Positions 24,401-37,090 of a stretch of DNA of 64,000 nt are shown in pieces (positions within the stretch are counted from its first letter, which is position 1; each line of letters opens with the position of its first letter). A program made the translations under genes and the position numbers. Under the pieces are notes generated by a model that was not told where the DNA came from, ran no database searches, and was given only the letters and a program-made list of their open reading frames with translations. The stretch is from Tubiluchus corallicola (taxonomy: Eukaryota; Priapulida; Priapulimorpha; Priapulimorphida; Tubiluchidae): assembly GCA_030141605.1 (NCBI GenBank), contig JAQGDQ010000134.1, positions 332,816 through 396,815 of the forward strand. Direction: 5' to 3'.

Positions 24401-27400
24401 AGATTCAGATTCATTTTATTTTCCCTTTTGTACATACCAAACTTATAGTTATAACTAAATTAAAAAATACAATTCAAGAGAAGGGTGGCGAAAAACTTTA
24501 AGATTTGGCATTGGCCATTTATGGACAAGACATATTGGTTTACAAAAATATGCAAAAACGTATAATGCTAGTAGCGCAAGTATACTTTCCAAAGCTCCAC
24601 AAAAAATAATCCCAGGGCACCTATCATTCACAGGCAAAATTTGCATGATCTGCAGACGCTGTACCATTTTTAAAAGAACTTATATAATTGTCACAATTGT
24701 CTTTAAATTTTTTTCTATGATATCATATTGAGAAAAATGTGTGGTAATTATGCATTATCTTGTTGCCCTTGGCAAAGCTCCTTTTATGACCAAGGGCCTC
24801 TCTAATTATCCATGGGCCCCACTCCATTGCGTAACGTTCAACTGTTGAAAATTCGAAATCATTACTCCCAAAGAATAATTACATTCTCACTAGGAAGCGA
24901 ATAACTTATACAAAAGCGATGGTTTGTAAGTCCTTTGTGTGCAAGACCTTTGTCTCCATGTCACGTGGAACCCAATTAAGTAGCCAGATTTATAAAAAAA
25001 ACTATAATGGAAGCATTAAAGTGCTTAAACCTGATATATCCAATTTGCACATTTCTTGTAAAGTTAACTAAAAAAATCACGAGAAGCCGTTACAGTTGCC
25101 AAGAATCCACTCTTTCAAAAAAAATTTAACATACGTATTGGGACAAATCCACCTAAACTCTAAAATGAAAGAAATCCCAGTCAATTTAATGGAAATGATC
25201 GATTTAACAGACATACGTATTGAAAAAGTGAAAAATCGAGCTCTGTTACGGTCTGCATAATGATCTGTAATATCCCCAGGTAAAATTTCAGCCTGTGGCA
25301 AAACTACAATGAAAACTGTGGCCTATGACAGCTTTCAAAAACAAATGTGACAACAGCGACAGCATGAACAAGCTGAAGAAGATCACACATTTCCTGCCGG
25401 ATCCAAAAACTGCTAATGCGCGTCTACCTTTTTCCTTGCTGCTAAGTGGGACACGTTTTCTGAATGTTCCGAGGAAACCTTGTCCATCATTGTCCACCAC
25501 GGTTATACCATCCATGTGTATTGCAACATCGGTAATGAATAGTTGCCTGCCAATGGTTAAAACTAATCTGCGAAGAACTGGATCAGATGCTCGCCAACAA
25601 TAAAGCTGTAAAAAAATAAGAAATGGTGAAAAAATTAAATTGCTCGACGAAATACTTCTCATCGCTTATTTAAATTTAAATTAAACAATAAGCCAAATGA
25701 GAACTAAGAATTTGAAATCTTTTTAAGTTAGAAACAAAACCGGGGAATGGTTGGACAAGCTCTAATCATTTCGACTAAGTCTGCAATTAAAGTAAATAAC
25801 CTAGTAAAGTAAATGACAAAATAATGCAATAATGTGCAAGGAACAAAAAGAAATTGTAGTGATCTATATACTAAACAACAATCTGTATGTAGCAAATCAC
25901 AAGCAAAAGGTGATACTGCACCGGCTACGGTTCTTGCTAGGACTCTCATCAGCTACCTAAATTAACAGCACATATCCAAAAGGCAAACTTCATAAAAATA
26001 TGCTATCATTCATATCCACAAAGTTTATAAGCCAAAACTATTGCATGAAACTTACAGCTACAATCTCTAAACAACAACTCAGCCTAGGAACATCATACGC
26101 TACACACAAACACATTTCACTTATAAAAATACAGTGTATAAAAATCATAGTACCCAAGGAACAATGCCGTGTATGAAATAGAGTGACTGCTAAACTGCCT
26201 TAAGTTAATTATGATTTTATAAATGGCCATTTTACTTCATATGTACTACAGAAAATCAGCTTTTATAAACAAATAACTTGTTCTTAACTCGACATCTCAT
26301 TCTTAGCTCAATAATGGTGTTATTTTTGAGTCAGAACCGTACCTTGCTCGTAGAAGACAGGAGAACAATGACCAGTTCATCACCGCCCTTTTCCTTTAAT
26401 CCTTCCACATTAATGCTGCTGTCTAAATGGCCTCCATGTACAGCAACTTTAACCAAATCAATGCGCCTGTAAAACGTTAGTACAACTTTTTATTCTTTTG
26501 CATATTATTTTCCTAATTGTCTGGCTTAAGCAAGCTAGTAAATATTCAATTCAACTGCCATACTTATTGTGCTAAATAGGACAAAGTTACTACATGAATA
26601 GAAGGAACAAAAAAATTGCTCAAGATAATAGGCATAGAACCACCATATTTGACCATAAAATTGCACACACAAACTGGAAAGTACATTTTTGCACATATAT
26701 ACTTTTTGCACTTATAGTAAAACTAAATTGGTACGAGTCAGATTGATTAAGCCAGAATAGTAGGTTTTACAACAAACATTACTTGAAAGTGGGATGAGGA
26801 CTTAGGTTTATGAGGCAGTGGGTTAAACAGTATAAATACACACACACCTTGAAGCTCAGTATTAATCTCATCGTATTAATCTGTTTTGTAACAAATAAAA
26901 GCATTTTGTACAGATAAAATATTCAGCATGTATTACTATAACAAGATTCAGCAAAATGTGAGAAGATAAAAAATGTTCCTATCTGAACCCTACACGCAGC
27001 TTGAAAAATTGTTAAAATTGACAAATAAACAAGCACTTAAATATAAAAGGCATGCATAAACAGTAAACAGTTTTCATCTTCATCTCTCCCCATACATTCA
27101 CAATTTTTTATCTGTGTATTTTAATGTAATTTTTACATTTTGTTGCAATGTAAAGAATTATATAGTTATTTATGTATGTATGCCGTATTAATATGTTAAA
27201 GTAAAATTCCATTTTAGTGAGAAACAATCATGCATCTTACTTAGATCCTATTTTTCGGGTCTGATACTCATGAAGAACGTAGATGTCGCCTTTCGTCGTC
27301 AAGGAAACCGTAGCAGCATCACTGCAGCTAACCATTTTTATTTGCAGATCCTTATGGTTCAAAGAAGCAACCAGGCGAGGTTGAGTCACCAAAATTTCAG

Positions 27401-30400
27401 CAGCCTTAGCATGACCTAGAAAGAACATTTATCAACTAGAAAACAGCATGAAAACTTAAGATTTCCCATTGTTTAGAGACAAAAATTTCTCAACCCAAGG
27501 ATTTAATACTTTAGCTCTCCGAAGTGGTTGGTATCGACTAATGGGGTCGACCAGGGGTTAATGGGACTATCCAAGTGTCGATAAATGCCTGGGGCCAAAA
27601 GGGTATCAATAAACATCCGGGCTTTTTGTAGTTTTGGGGTCGCCAGCTGACATTCGTATAAGAAATAAAAATAATGAAATATAACTTGCTGATACAGTTT
27701 TCTAATTTAAATACATTTAGTTTTTGTTGTCTATTTATTTTATAGTCTGTTTAGTGAAACATAATGAGAATAATATTTTACAATAATTTATCATTATTTG
27801 GAATCACAAGACAATGGACATTTATATAACACCTGTTTCCACACGCATTAACTTGGAAATTTTTAATCATATTCTCTATTTTTTTAATTTCCACAGCAAC
27901 AGTAAACAGTTTTTCCTTTTTGTTACCCTATGATCACAGGGGGGAGGGGATACAGAACAACAGTTTTGCATTGCTTGGTATGCAGTTTCCCTTGAGGTAT
28001 GTGGAAACTGCGCATCTACTTAATTATTATTAATATTTATTTTTTTGTACATGTCTGTGGGTAGAAGAAAAATCAAGGATTCCGTGAAGGGGTCAAAGGT
28101 CGGAGAAGTTTGAGACCCCTGCTGGAGACATAATGTACATACTATGCATACTAATCAAAACCTCGCGATGGTATTCAGCAAACACCACCTTAAGTGCTAA
28201 AACAATCAAAGTTACAGAGTCTTACAAAATGTCAACAAAGGTATTAATAATTAACAAGATATATTCCTATCCATGGTGAACACAAAGTTGGCAAACTAAC
28301 TAACGTGATCAAGCTTTAGACAAGTATGGATAACTTTAAAGCAGACTTAAAAAAACTCAATTGTGCATATATGGAAATTGCACAATATGTCAAACTACAG
28401 TAAGGTTGTGACAAGAAACTTCACAAGTCAGACATACCAAGTTGACCAGCATTCAAGCCAAATGTAAAAAGAGCATCCTTATTCCAGAGAACGGTGTGAA
28501 ATCTCCCAGCACAAATGCCTTCTATTGCAGCAGTGCGAATGTTCTTCAAATTGAGCTGTAGTACAACATAGCAATTATACATCATATGGCACTTCATGTG
28601 GCCAGTTCCTTGTACATGTTGCGGAGTGTGCATGACAGAAATCCACCACAAAAAGTAGCCCCTCGGCAACTCAACTAACTAACATACTACAGTGTTGACT
28701 ACAACTACTAATGATTTCCACTGATTTTGCATTTTGTTCATAAAACTTATAAAAAATTTAAAACCTGCAATATTTGATTTTTATTACAAGCACCAAATAA
28801 ATCAGATATTTTTATTGGTACTGGCAGAATTATTTTAGTCACATCGGAATGTGAACATATTCTCCCTCAATGAAGTAAACAGTCCAGAAGCAGTACCACC
28901 AGCATGACAAACAAAACTTCTCAGAGCAAGTGCTAAGCCACCCCCAAAATGAATAACCAGATCTCCACGTTGCTTAACTGCAGTCGCGAAGCACATACCG
29001 TGACCATTCGGCTCTGCACCTTGCCTCGAGCATCCCAAGTAGGAAGTGGAAATGTCACACAGCCTTTTAGTAAAAAGGCAAATCTTGTAATTGACACGAT
29101 AATCAGCTGACAAAGTAATATGACAGTGCAGTAATAAATACAGGATCACAATGTCAATTAAAAATACTGTTTAATGCAAGTTTCAAGTAGGTATATTTAT
29201 CACACTGGACATAAACTTACATAGAGTCTATGAAAAATGCACATAAATATGGCATATTTATAATACTTAGTAATGAGAACTACAGGAGATCTTAGCATGG
29301 CAATAATGCTGGATTTTGCCAAAGCCACCTTGGAAAAGAACAAAAGACAAGCGAGAAAGAGATAAAAAGAGAAAGGAAGGTAACAAAAAGGCAACAGATA
29401 ACCGATGTGTTAGGCATCTTTGTTACACAGATAAAGATGCACAAATAACTAATAGAATTTCCAGTTATAAATGTGAAGCAATGTGCTACATTATGTCTTA
29501 TACAAATCGCATTACGTAGCAGTTAGAAAGCTGATATAAATTAGTGAACATGTTAATGCCATGCAGCTTACAGTATTTTTTATAAGCCTGATAGACATAG
29601 ACATTTATTTTATGTATGATAGCTAAGAGTAACAATGAGCAAGTAAAATCCACAAAGGTAAACACATAAATTCATAACAAACCTGTTTTGGAGAGCCAGC
29701 GAGCGCCTCTTCCACAGGCGAGTATTGAAGAGAATGAGCCGTAGCTAGACCGCAAGTCCACACGGATCCTGCTTCCGTAAGCATGACAGTGTGATTACTG
29801 CCAGCAGCTATCTGCTTTACGTCATCGACTCCAACCACTTGCTTCGGAAACTGTGCAAGAAACAAGTTTAAAATTTTATAATTTAATTTCTCTTTGCAAA
29901 AACAAAATTAGTTGTTAGGCATGCAAGGGGGCGTCTCAGTGTAGTTTTACCATCTTTCTGACATGTAGTAGAATCAGGTAGTGGATAAATGCCAAGCCTA
30001 AGTAAAGGAAATAGCTGTATGATCAGTAGTTCAGTTTGGTATGATGTGTATAATTGATGCCAAAGTCAGCAAATATGTTGGTGACACCTACAAAATCGAA
30101 TCTGGGCGGTTTTATCTGCCACAGTGCCTCCATGTTTATTATACTAAAAGAAGATATGCATTCAAGTGGTAAGTAATAAATGCTGCCCCCATTGACAGTT
30201 TATTTATCTCAGTTCTAAACTTCTATTAACACTTTGTTTTTAATTCTATCTAACAACTATATAATCCTGTAATGTATTAATCCAATTATACATTGCCGGG
30301 ACTATCAAATCATACCATGTGCAGAACTTATATTTATTCTTGAATTTCTTACAATTGAAGTCTAGAATATTATAATATAGCAAATTTTCCTGCAAACTTA

Positions 30401-33400
30401 CCAAACAGATTGCTGAATCGTGGCCCAGTCTGCCACCACGGGCGTGTCCACAAGTAAAAACTCGTCCGCAATGAGTCAAAAATACTGAATGAAAATCACG
30501 TATGACAACCTGTGTGAAATTAGAAAAAATAGCTAAACGACAAAAGTTAGACTGCAAACAGGGTGAACAAAATTATGAGTTTTACGCAATTAAAATAGCA
30601 CATTTAATAGCAAATAAAACTGCAAAATGCATTTTGTATCGAGTGTGGGCTGTCACGTTGATTAAGTTCGCTAAACGCTGACATTATGCTTGCTAATAAC
30701 AAAATGATTCCTTTAACACGATGTTTAGTTATTAAATGTACGTGTGGGGAGAAGGAGATGTAAAATACTATCTAGGTCAGGGGAATATATTCGTTACCTG
30801 TCACAATGAATTGAAGTCATTTGGAAATGATAACTACATTGGGTTTATCTGTAAGATATAGCTTGAAATGCACGTCTAGTTACTCTAACACCTAGAAGCC
30901 ACAATTAATTACTACCACAATGACTGGACTCATTAGCTTTGGTTTAAAATAATCTGACTACGAAAAGTACTACAATTATCTGAAACGTGCTTTTAACTTG
31001 TTTCGTTTGTACATTTTACGCAGTTATAGCATTATTACTGTCACCATCATGACCTCATTTCAGAAGTAAGCTGAAGGGAAACCGTTTATCTAAACTAAAC
31101 GCTTCAGTTTAGCTGGCTCCGGATCTGTATATGCCACATCCGGATCGAGGAATTAATGTAAACAATATTTAATTTGTTTAGCCTTTTGGTCAGGTGGTGT
31201 ATTCGTTGTTCATTTTCAGGGTCACAGAGTAATTTTCAATGTAAACACTACAAACGTTTCTTTAAAGTTGCTGTACTGAATTTTGAACACTCAATTCATG
31301 CTTCATTCTGTACTACATACACAGTATATAAAACAATCTCTATTTGTTGATTTTACACTAAAAACCATCAAACTATGCTTTTACTGGAAGTAGATGGCTC
31401 TGAATTTTTGATGCAATAGCGCTATCTTTGCACGTTATTTGCCGCAAGGAACTACATTGCGAAGATTGCTGATATTGGGTGTGCTGCAAGAAGGCGGCAT
31501 AAAAACTAACCGATAGTTTCATAAATTTCTGAAGATTTTAATAGAAATCCTTCAAATTCTGTAAAAAAATAAGACTGCTAAGATAATTAAACAGTCATCT
31601 ATATTTTTCTTACCTGCACTCATTTTTTTCACAATCAATAGTTTTACACACAGAAAAATAGAAACTGATAAATCTGACGAACATTTCTGCCCGGAACCAG
31701 CTTGGTATCCGGAACTGGTATGTCCCTAAAATGAAATATTGTGTAAGTGTAGTTTCAACCTTTTTAGGTAGTTGCACAATATTTATTCAAATACCTGTTT
31801 TATGCTGTATCCTAACTTGCGAAAGGTAGACACTACTTCAGGATGAGCCTTGCTTTTCTGATCGCCATGTCCCAGCGTGAAATTTGCATTCTCGCCCCAA
31901 GTGTAAATGTCACTTTTGTCTATCAAAAACGAAACATATCAACAGCCAAATTTAGCAAATACCTGACATTATTTTGTTATTTTGAAACAGCAAAGTACGT
32001 TTAGCTACACCAATTTAACTTTTGTTTCGAGAAAAAGTTTCTGTGTCCTGGTGATCATAAAGTGGATCTCCACTTTTTTCACTTTTTTTAAAAAACTTCA
32101 GATTTGCTTTCTTCCACGATCATGTGACATCAAGTTCTACAATGTCTACAGATCAAGAAAAAATTGATGATGACAGGTTTGTATATAGTATAATGGACAA
32201 TGAACACAGATTCTAAGAAACTATCATATCACTTTTTATGGAAGAAAAGCTGATTTCTTTACACAGGTAATGAAATAATATGACAAGAACATGTCCAAAG
32301 GTGTAATACAAATTACACATTAACGACAACAACGAACATGCAATAGCACAACACTTCAACAAGTAAACTGTAATTTACAATTCCTTAGAGTGAAACTTTA
32401 CTAAATTTGGGAAAAAATTAAGAAACTCTTTTATGATACTAAACGTATGCAGAAAATACATTAATATGTTGTATTTAAGTGTGTACTGGGTCTAGAGTTC
32501 TACTTACCCAACTAGTTAAAACAGGTAACCCCATGGAACAGAACATACTTCGTCTTACTGGACAGCCAATCACACTTGCTAAGAGTAAGTTGCCTTTAAG
32601 GCAAATTATCGTCCTCTCAAAATTATATTTTCATTTCCATTAAGAAGGAAAGAAGTGGCTTCCAAAACATCAAGTGCCAAAATTAAAGTCATAAATAAAT
32701 TACAGATAAACAGTAACTATGAAAGTACCTAATGGAGAGTACTGCACATGCGGAAGACGATCTTTTACAACAATGTCAATTGGTGTTAAGCCATCATGAT
32801 CTGTAGGACTTGTCAAATTAGCTCCATTCTGAAAAATATTAATTCAAAAATGGTTGAACTGCAAGTTCAAGTCAGAGGAAACATTAAATGATAGAACTCC
32901 ATTGCAGAATGCACAACTGGATATAACTGCAACTGTGCTGCATTGGTGCACTAACCGAACAAGTTCAACTGCAATTGAATAAGTGCAGCAACTGACTACA
33001 TAGCAATGCCATTCTACATTCAAACTACAGAACACTTCATATGCTCAACAATGTAAAGCTAACTTCGCTAACTATTTTAAAGAGCTTATTACCGCGGTTC
33101 AAGAAATTTTTACATTATTTCATTGTAAAAGTTGATGGCTTTCAAAACTCCATACTGGATGTTATAATCCTATGTACTCTTTTTTCTTTTTCTAATCAGA
33201 CGCCACCTGTAATTTTATGTATGCAAAGCAATAAAAATGAATCAATGAGTAGACAAATGAATGATTAGAAACATTTCTGGCTTGTCAGAAGATATTGAAA
33301 ATGAAGAATGAATAAATATATAAATGAATAAGTTGTAATTAACTAGGATGGCAAATAAAAGTTTTTGCACGTATTATAACTACATAGTAGGGCTGTAAAA

Positions 33401-34882
33401 ATACACCTAGGCTATGATACGATACGTATCATGATACTAAGTTACTAACCTCACCATACACCTAAGTTAGCGTTTGCAGGTTTAATAAAAAAAAAACTAG
33501 ATGAAGTCGTTGATAATAACTGTTAATCATATTTATCAATCAACAGTTTATCACTCAACAAACTGTTTGATTCTTATTTATTACTTGTGTAACGTGTAGA
33601 TTATTGTAACCCACCAGAAAAACAAAACATGTTAATGCTTAAGGTTTAAAGTTACTTGTTTCTGGTTCACTTTTGTCATTTCACAAGTTTATATGCAAAC
33701 AGATTAAACACTTTGCACTTACAATCCCTTTGGCTGCTAGCAGTGCCTGTGTCAAATCAATTACTGATTACTGAACTGATTGTTATGTATCTACAGTACA
33801 ATCTACAGCTGCAGCCTGAATTACTTCAACATTATTTGTATCACCACATGGTCAACCGTGTGTGAATTTGCTGAATATAATCGAGTCAGATTACCACAAT
33901 ACAGTTACACTTTGGCAATATGCATATCGTAATAAAAAATATCGAGATGCATTGATGTATCATTACAGGCCTACCACATGGTACGTAAATAAAGATAAAT
34001 ATTGTACCATAATAAGTACTCTTGCCACGTTCAGTTGGCCATAAAAGACAGCTTTGTGGAGAGGTGTCCAGCGAGATTCTAAATCTGGTTTATGAACTTC
34101 TGCCAGTCCCTCTTCCAACAACCAGGCGACAAATTCCTCTTTTCCACAAGCTGCAGCCATATGCAGAACTCTGCGACCAAGCCTGAAAAATTGTGCAAAA
34201 AATTAAAGGAAAGACCGAGCTTTCTGGGAAGTAGTCATGGGCAATTGGTAGATTAAAAACGCTTACAACCATCTATAAATCGATATAATCAAAGATTGAA
34301 CAGTCAACCGAGAGCAAAATATTACATATTATGTACTGAGTAAAATGCAGTATTTTAGTACAAATAGGCAGAATCTTTGCATTTTCATCCTTTCATCTGA
34401 GTACAAAAACAGCAGACAGGGTGAAAGCAATGAAGAAGTTTATAGACTATATTTCAGTGCTGCAACGTTTGAAAAATAAGGCTTAAACATTAAAAACTTG
34501 CCACAAGAGATTCATTGTGATATCGAATTACAAAGAGATTATAATTGAATTACAAAAATTTCAAGGTGATCCTCAGTTATACTTAATTGTGTCCACTGCT
34601 ACTGGCTAATGCTCTGAAAATTTGAATAACTGCAATAAACTGACTGCTATATGGAATGCATAACAGACTGAATTATAATGGCTTGAGCTTTGAAATCTCT
34701 GAATTATCTAGGCTTTCCTTGATGCCATACCTATCCCGCACGTGTCCAAAGTTGCAGCACAGGCGTTGACAGTAATGCTGCAATTGTTCCAGTGTAGCAT
34801 TCCTTGAGGTCATTGCTGACACAAGCGCTGCTGCATGTTGCTGCGACCGACACTTCAACGTACACTCTGTCGCCATCGCCAT
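12461..34882 (-). CDS. IBTK: IBTK orthologue, 25 coding exons, ankyrin/RCC1/BTB protein
   Basis: In vertebrates IBTK binds and inhibits Bruton tyrosine kinase and serves as a substrate adaptor of a CUL3 ubiquitin ligase. The 25 exons, joined with matching phases, give about 1276 residues (human about 1353). Order along the protein: ankyrin repeats (about 50-142), RCC1 repeats (145-415), first BTB (560-650), second BTB (724-830), a BACK-like helical stretch (to about 890), a long charged tail, and a conserved C-terminus (KPLALIQIEERAIQELLRFY). The start is the first in-frame ATG (34882); a second ATG lies six bases on, and both have G at -3 and +4. No exon is missing by phase. Introns are GT-AG except one GC-AG. 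Exon coordinates are given in the block entries below. Confidence 0.95.
13902..14710. mobile_element. Miniature hAT element (CAGTGG-ended) with a nested insertion
   Basis: The left end reads CAGTGGCAGCTCATG and the right end, inward on the minus strand, reads CAGTGGCGGCTTGTGG. The flanks are ggagtgac (13894-13901) and tgagtaac (14711-14718), a 6/8 match for an aged 8-bp hAT target duplication. It lies in the IBTK intron between exons 22 and 23. Without the nested pogo-like element it would be about 380 bp. It encodes nothing and is related to the element at 47424-47869. Confidence 0.75.
13985..14412. mobile_element. Pogo-like miniature element nested in a hAT MITE
   Basis: The left end reads CCGTATATACAGGTGTACAA and the right end, inward on the minus strand, reads CCTTATTTACTTACGAACAA; both continue into GTCG. 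TA dinucleotides flank it at 13983-13984 and 14413-14414, the target-site duplication of Tc1/mariner and pogo elements. A (TA)n run lies inside at about 14197-14216. It has no intact gene. Confidence 0.6.
17375..17810. repeat. Long purine microsatellite, (AAAGG)n and (AAAAG)n
   Basis: About 435 bp of almost pure purine on the plus strand lies in the IBTK intron between exons 19 and 20. A block of about 18 AAAGG units runs from 17441 to 17530, then AGAAG and GGAGA variants, then about 28 AAAAG units from 17581 to 17725. From 17414 to 17730 there is no pyrimidine at all. In the IBTK transcript it would be a pyrimidine tract. Reading frames through it are artefacts of the repeat. Confidence 0.97.
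18403..24198 (-). other. IBTK: IBTK exons 11-19: two BTB domains and BACK-like region
   Basis: Exons are 24006-24198, 22968-23073, 22245-22410, 21889-21986, 21488-21627, 20414-20457, 19424-19539, 18951-19047 and 18403-18683. The first BTB contains HDVLIK, RAHAYILTARSEYFKK and YIYTDTCDL. A Lys/Arg-rich linker (GRKKKGKKK), a possible nuclear-localisation signal, separates it from the second BTB (HDISIESADGTTVPCHKCIL, LEYFHNML, VILDFLYSD). Exon 19 carries a helical BACK-like stretch (NVGELLEFAYIYNAEQLKLS). The exon 17 acceptor at 19540-19541 is chosen over a neighbouring CAG 9 bp upstream, because only this one keeps the frame. Confidence 0.9.
19673..19765. repeat. Small inverted-repeat element with telomere-like core
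   Basis: ACAATTCCCCA at 19673-19683 is matched exactly by TGGGGAATTGT at 19755-19765. Between them lies a run of CCCTAA-like units (ACCCTAACCCTA, then CCAACCCTAATCCTAA) at 19696-19726. It lies in the IBTK intron between exons 16 and 17, next to exon 17. Confidence 0.5.
27540..28125. repeat. Probable old transposon remnant in IBTK
   Basis: The right end, read inward on the minus strand, is CAGGGGTCTCAAACTTCTCC, which looks like a hAT terminus. A possible left end (CAGGGGTTAATGGG) lies near 27561, but no target duplication was found. The interior is GC-richer than its surroundings around 27530-27650 and codes for nothing recognisable. It sits between IBTK exons 7 and 8. Confidence 0.3.
28835..29149 (-). 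other. Unexplained coding-like island in an IBTK intron
   Basis: An open minus-strand frame of about 100 codons lies between IBTK exons 6 and 7. Base composition at 28840-29045 is clearly GC-richer than the flanks. The translation includes EPNGHGMCFATAVKQRGD and IHFGGGLALALRSFVCH, which I cannot assign to a family. It is not needed for IBTK: exons 6 and 7 join in phase and follow the vertebrate protein. It may be a transposon fragment, a pseudogene or chance. Confidence 0.25.
32729..34882 (-). other. IBTK: IBTK exons 1-3: N-terminus and ankyrin repeats
   Basis: Exon 1 is 34731-34882, exon 2 is 34008-34182, exon 3 is 32729-32828. Exon 1 starts MAMATECTLKCRS, parallel to the start of the vertebrate protein. 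Exon 2 holds the ankyrin signatures RRVLHMAAACGKEEFVAWLL and WTPLHKAVFYGQLNVARVL. Exon 3 continues NGANLTSPTDHDGLTPIDIV. The exon 2 donor is ATG|GTACAA. A miniature hAT element ends only 34 bp beyond that donor. Confidence 0.92.
33388..33973. mobile_element. Miniature hAT-like element in the IBTK intron after exon 2
   Basis: The left end reads TAGGGCTGTAAAAATACACC and the right end, inward on the minus strand, reads TAGGCCTGTAATGATACATC. The flanks ctacatag (33380-33387) and ccacatgg (33974-33981) agree at 6 of 8 positions, as for an old 8-bp duplication. A subterminal palindrome (GATACGTATC) lies near 33420. There is no coding capacity. Confidence 0.65.
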
Positions 34883-37090
34883 GTCGATGGCAACAGAAGT
34901 TTGTAACTTCTTAAAGTGTGACGCAAAATTTAAGCCTGCTGAATACTTATTTGGGAAATAGGACGCGTAAGCAATGTCAAGAAACAAAACGGATGATCAC
35001 AGAATCGCCTGGTTCAATAAATACATGCAGATGGAACTGTATCAAATATCACAGCAAACTGATGTACTAAGCACACTCCTGTGTGACGCCACAGAAGTGT
35101 GGCAGATTTATCAGGCGTACCCTGTTACTTAGGCACCCACTGGGGGCAGCCATACAAGGCAGCCATGACAGTACGGGTTTAACTCAATTAGCCATAATTG
35201 CCTTCCGTAACCTGAAATTAAAAAGAATGCAAATTGTTGAATGATAGAAAACTAATAGTGGTAATAGAATAGCTGTAACCTGCTACATGAAATTCTCAAA
35301 AATCTGATAAAAATTTCAGTCCAAACTTTACTAATAAATTAATGGATTTAAACAGACTGCGAGTCTATCAGTGCCTTCTTTTAACACAAAGCAAAATAAT
35401 TCAAAAATGCACCTTAACTCCAGCAACATACTGAACTGAATGTTGTTTCACATATCAAAGTGTGCAGAATTTTCTATTAAGGTGCATAACATAGTTATTT
35501 GGTAGTACATTTAATGCATAATAATGCAAATGTAAATGTATCATTTATACAGTTCTGTTGCTGTGCACAGGGCCATTTTCTATCTATAAAACACCTGTCT
35601 ATAAAATACATAAATTTGTAAAAGATTTTGTTACTCAATACTCACTGATTTTCACTTGCTAAAGCAAGAGTGGCATTGATTAAATCAAATTATATTACTT
35701 CAGATCAACTTGACTAAAGCCGCATGTTTTTTGGCTATGTTAGAATTTTATTTACCAATAATTATCAACTACTGATTTTGGACTAGAGTTGAGACAGTTA
35801 GGCTTTTTAACTAACCACTTAACTGTTATTAATTGCGGTTTGTTAACCGGTTAACTGTTCCCGATGATTCCATACATATATAAGAAAATATCGAACACTC
35901 ACGATTTAGTGTAAGCCGAGTGGTTCAAATCTAGCATGCACCAGTTAGAAAGTCCAACATGGCGGCATGCTCATAACATACGTGAATTAAAAACTTTTTT
36001 GCCATTTACATAGTGCAATTTTATGTAAGCGGGACATTGCTAACTGCATACGCCAAATCAGAAAAGATGCCAGGTTTCATTAATATGGATACATAGAAAA
36101 TATGGCTAACTAACAGTTAAACGGCTAGTGATTTTCTAAAAGGTTACACCACTTAGTGGTCGGATAAACGGTTAACCATCTCAGCTTATTTTGGACCACT
36201 TTCTATTCTATGAATGTACTATCTTTTTCGTCCACCAAAACACAGATTTTGTTTTCAAGATATAAAGGTGACTGCAATTTCCAAAAACCTTATACATATG
36301 ATTTTGTACGTTTTTTCAACAAAGTGTGGGTTTTACCACTTTTTAAATTGCATGAAATCACTTATCATGGTTCATGCTAAATTCTTGCTATAAGCGCATA
36401 GGTTACGCCAAACTACCTTACTCAGATATTTTGCAGCTATTTGACTGCAATTTCGCCTTCCAAATGGCTTAAATAGGAAAAAATTCTTCAATTTTAAAGA
36501 GAGATTGAGAGAGAGAGAAAGACTGGTATAAATATGCCTTATGAACAGGCAGAACGGTTTAACACCAAACTGCGATAGTTTCCACATATTTTAGGCTAAG
36601 GTTTATATGACTAATAATAAGAATTTATTTGCTTTCAAAATAGCTGTCACAGACTAGTACATAACAATAAGTGCACATCTCTGCAAAAGTGCACTATACC
36701 CAAACACAACTGTATATACATTCAGTAAGCATCCGGCCGGAGGTCCTCAAATATACTGTGGATTTGAGCCTGACGGCACACACCTTTGGCCGACGAAGTC
36801 TAGACGGAAACTCTAGTTTCCAGTTTACGTGGAAAGTCAAAATCGCTAAAAAGCCAATTAAATAACAATTATTAATAGTTTTACCACAACTAAATCGCTG
36901 AAGACCCAATTCTTGTAATCACCGTTGATACAAATAAACAAGCGATAAACATTATGAGTAATGTTAACAGTCTGTACTTTTTAAATTTCAACAGAGTAAA
37001 ACTTTGTAAACACCAAAAAATGAAGAAAGTTTGATTAAAACTTCGAACTAAACCAACGAACTTCGTGTAAAGCGATTGAACCACGTTAAT
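34883..37090. other. IBTK upstream region
   Basis: The stretch contains no recognised protein-coding exon. It probably includes the IBTK 5' untranslated region and a first intron reaching the CpG-rich promoter near 37.1 kb. A miniature hAT element occupies 35784-36188, and a short GAGA run lies near 36500. Confidence 0.4.
35784..36188. mobile_element. Miniature hAT-like element upstream of IBTK
   Basis: It is flanked by a perfect direct repeat, ttttggac, at 35776-35783 and 36189-36196. The left end reads TAGAGTTGAGACAGTTAGG and the right end, inward on the minus strand, reads AAGCTGAGATGGTTAACCG. The interior has several GGTTAAC motifs in both orientations. The 8-bp duplication points to hAT; the precise terminal bases are uncertain by one or two positions. 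Confidence 0.65.

Larger units (their letters stand above)
25428..31919 (-). other. IBTK: IBTK exons 4-10: RCC1-repeat region
   Basis: Exons are 31795-31919, 30402-30509, 29683-29850, 28438-28555, 27241-27415, 26343-26466 and 25428-25605. Typical RCC1 blade strands are visible: DIYTWGENANFTLGHG, GRVFTCGHARGGRLGH, GSVWTCGLA, ALFTFGLNAGQLG and GDIYVLHEYQ. This fold forms a seven-bladed propeller in the family. The exon 10 donor was placed at AAAAAG|GTAGAC because this joins in phase with exon 11 and rebuilds the conserved KEKEIS-like stretch. Confidence 0.9.

Noticed and set aside
25728-25949. Minus-strand frame between IBTK exons 9 and 10 or beside exon 10
   Set aside because: IBTK exons 9 and 10 join in phase without it, and it has no conserved content.
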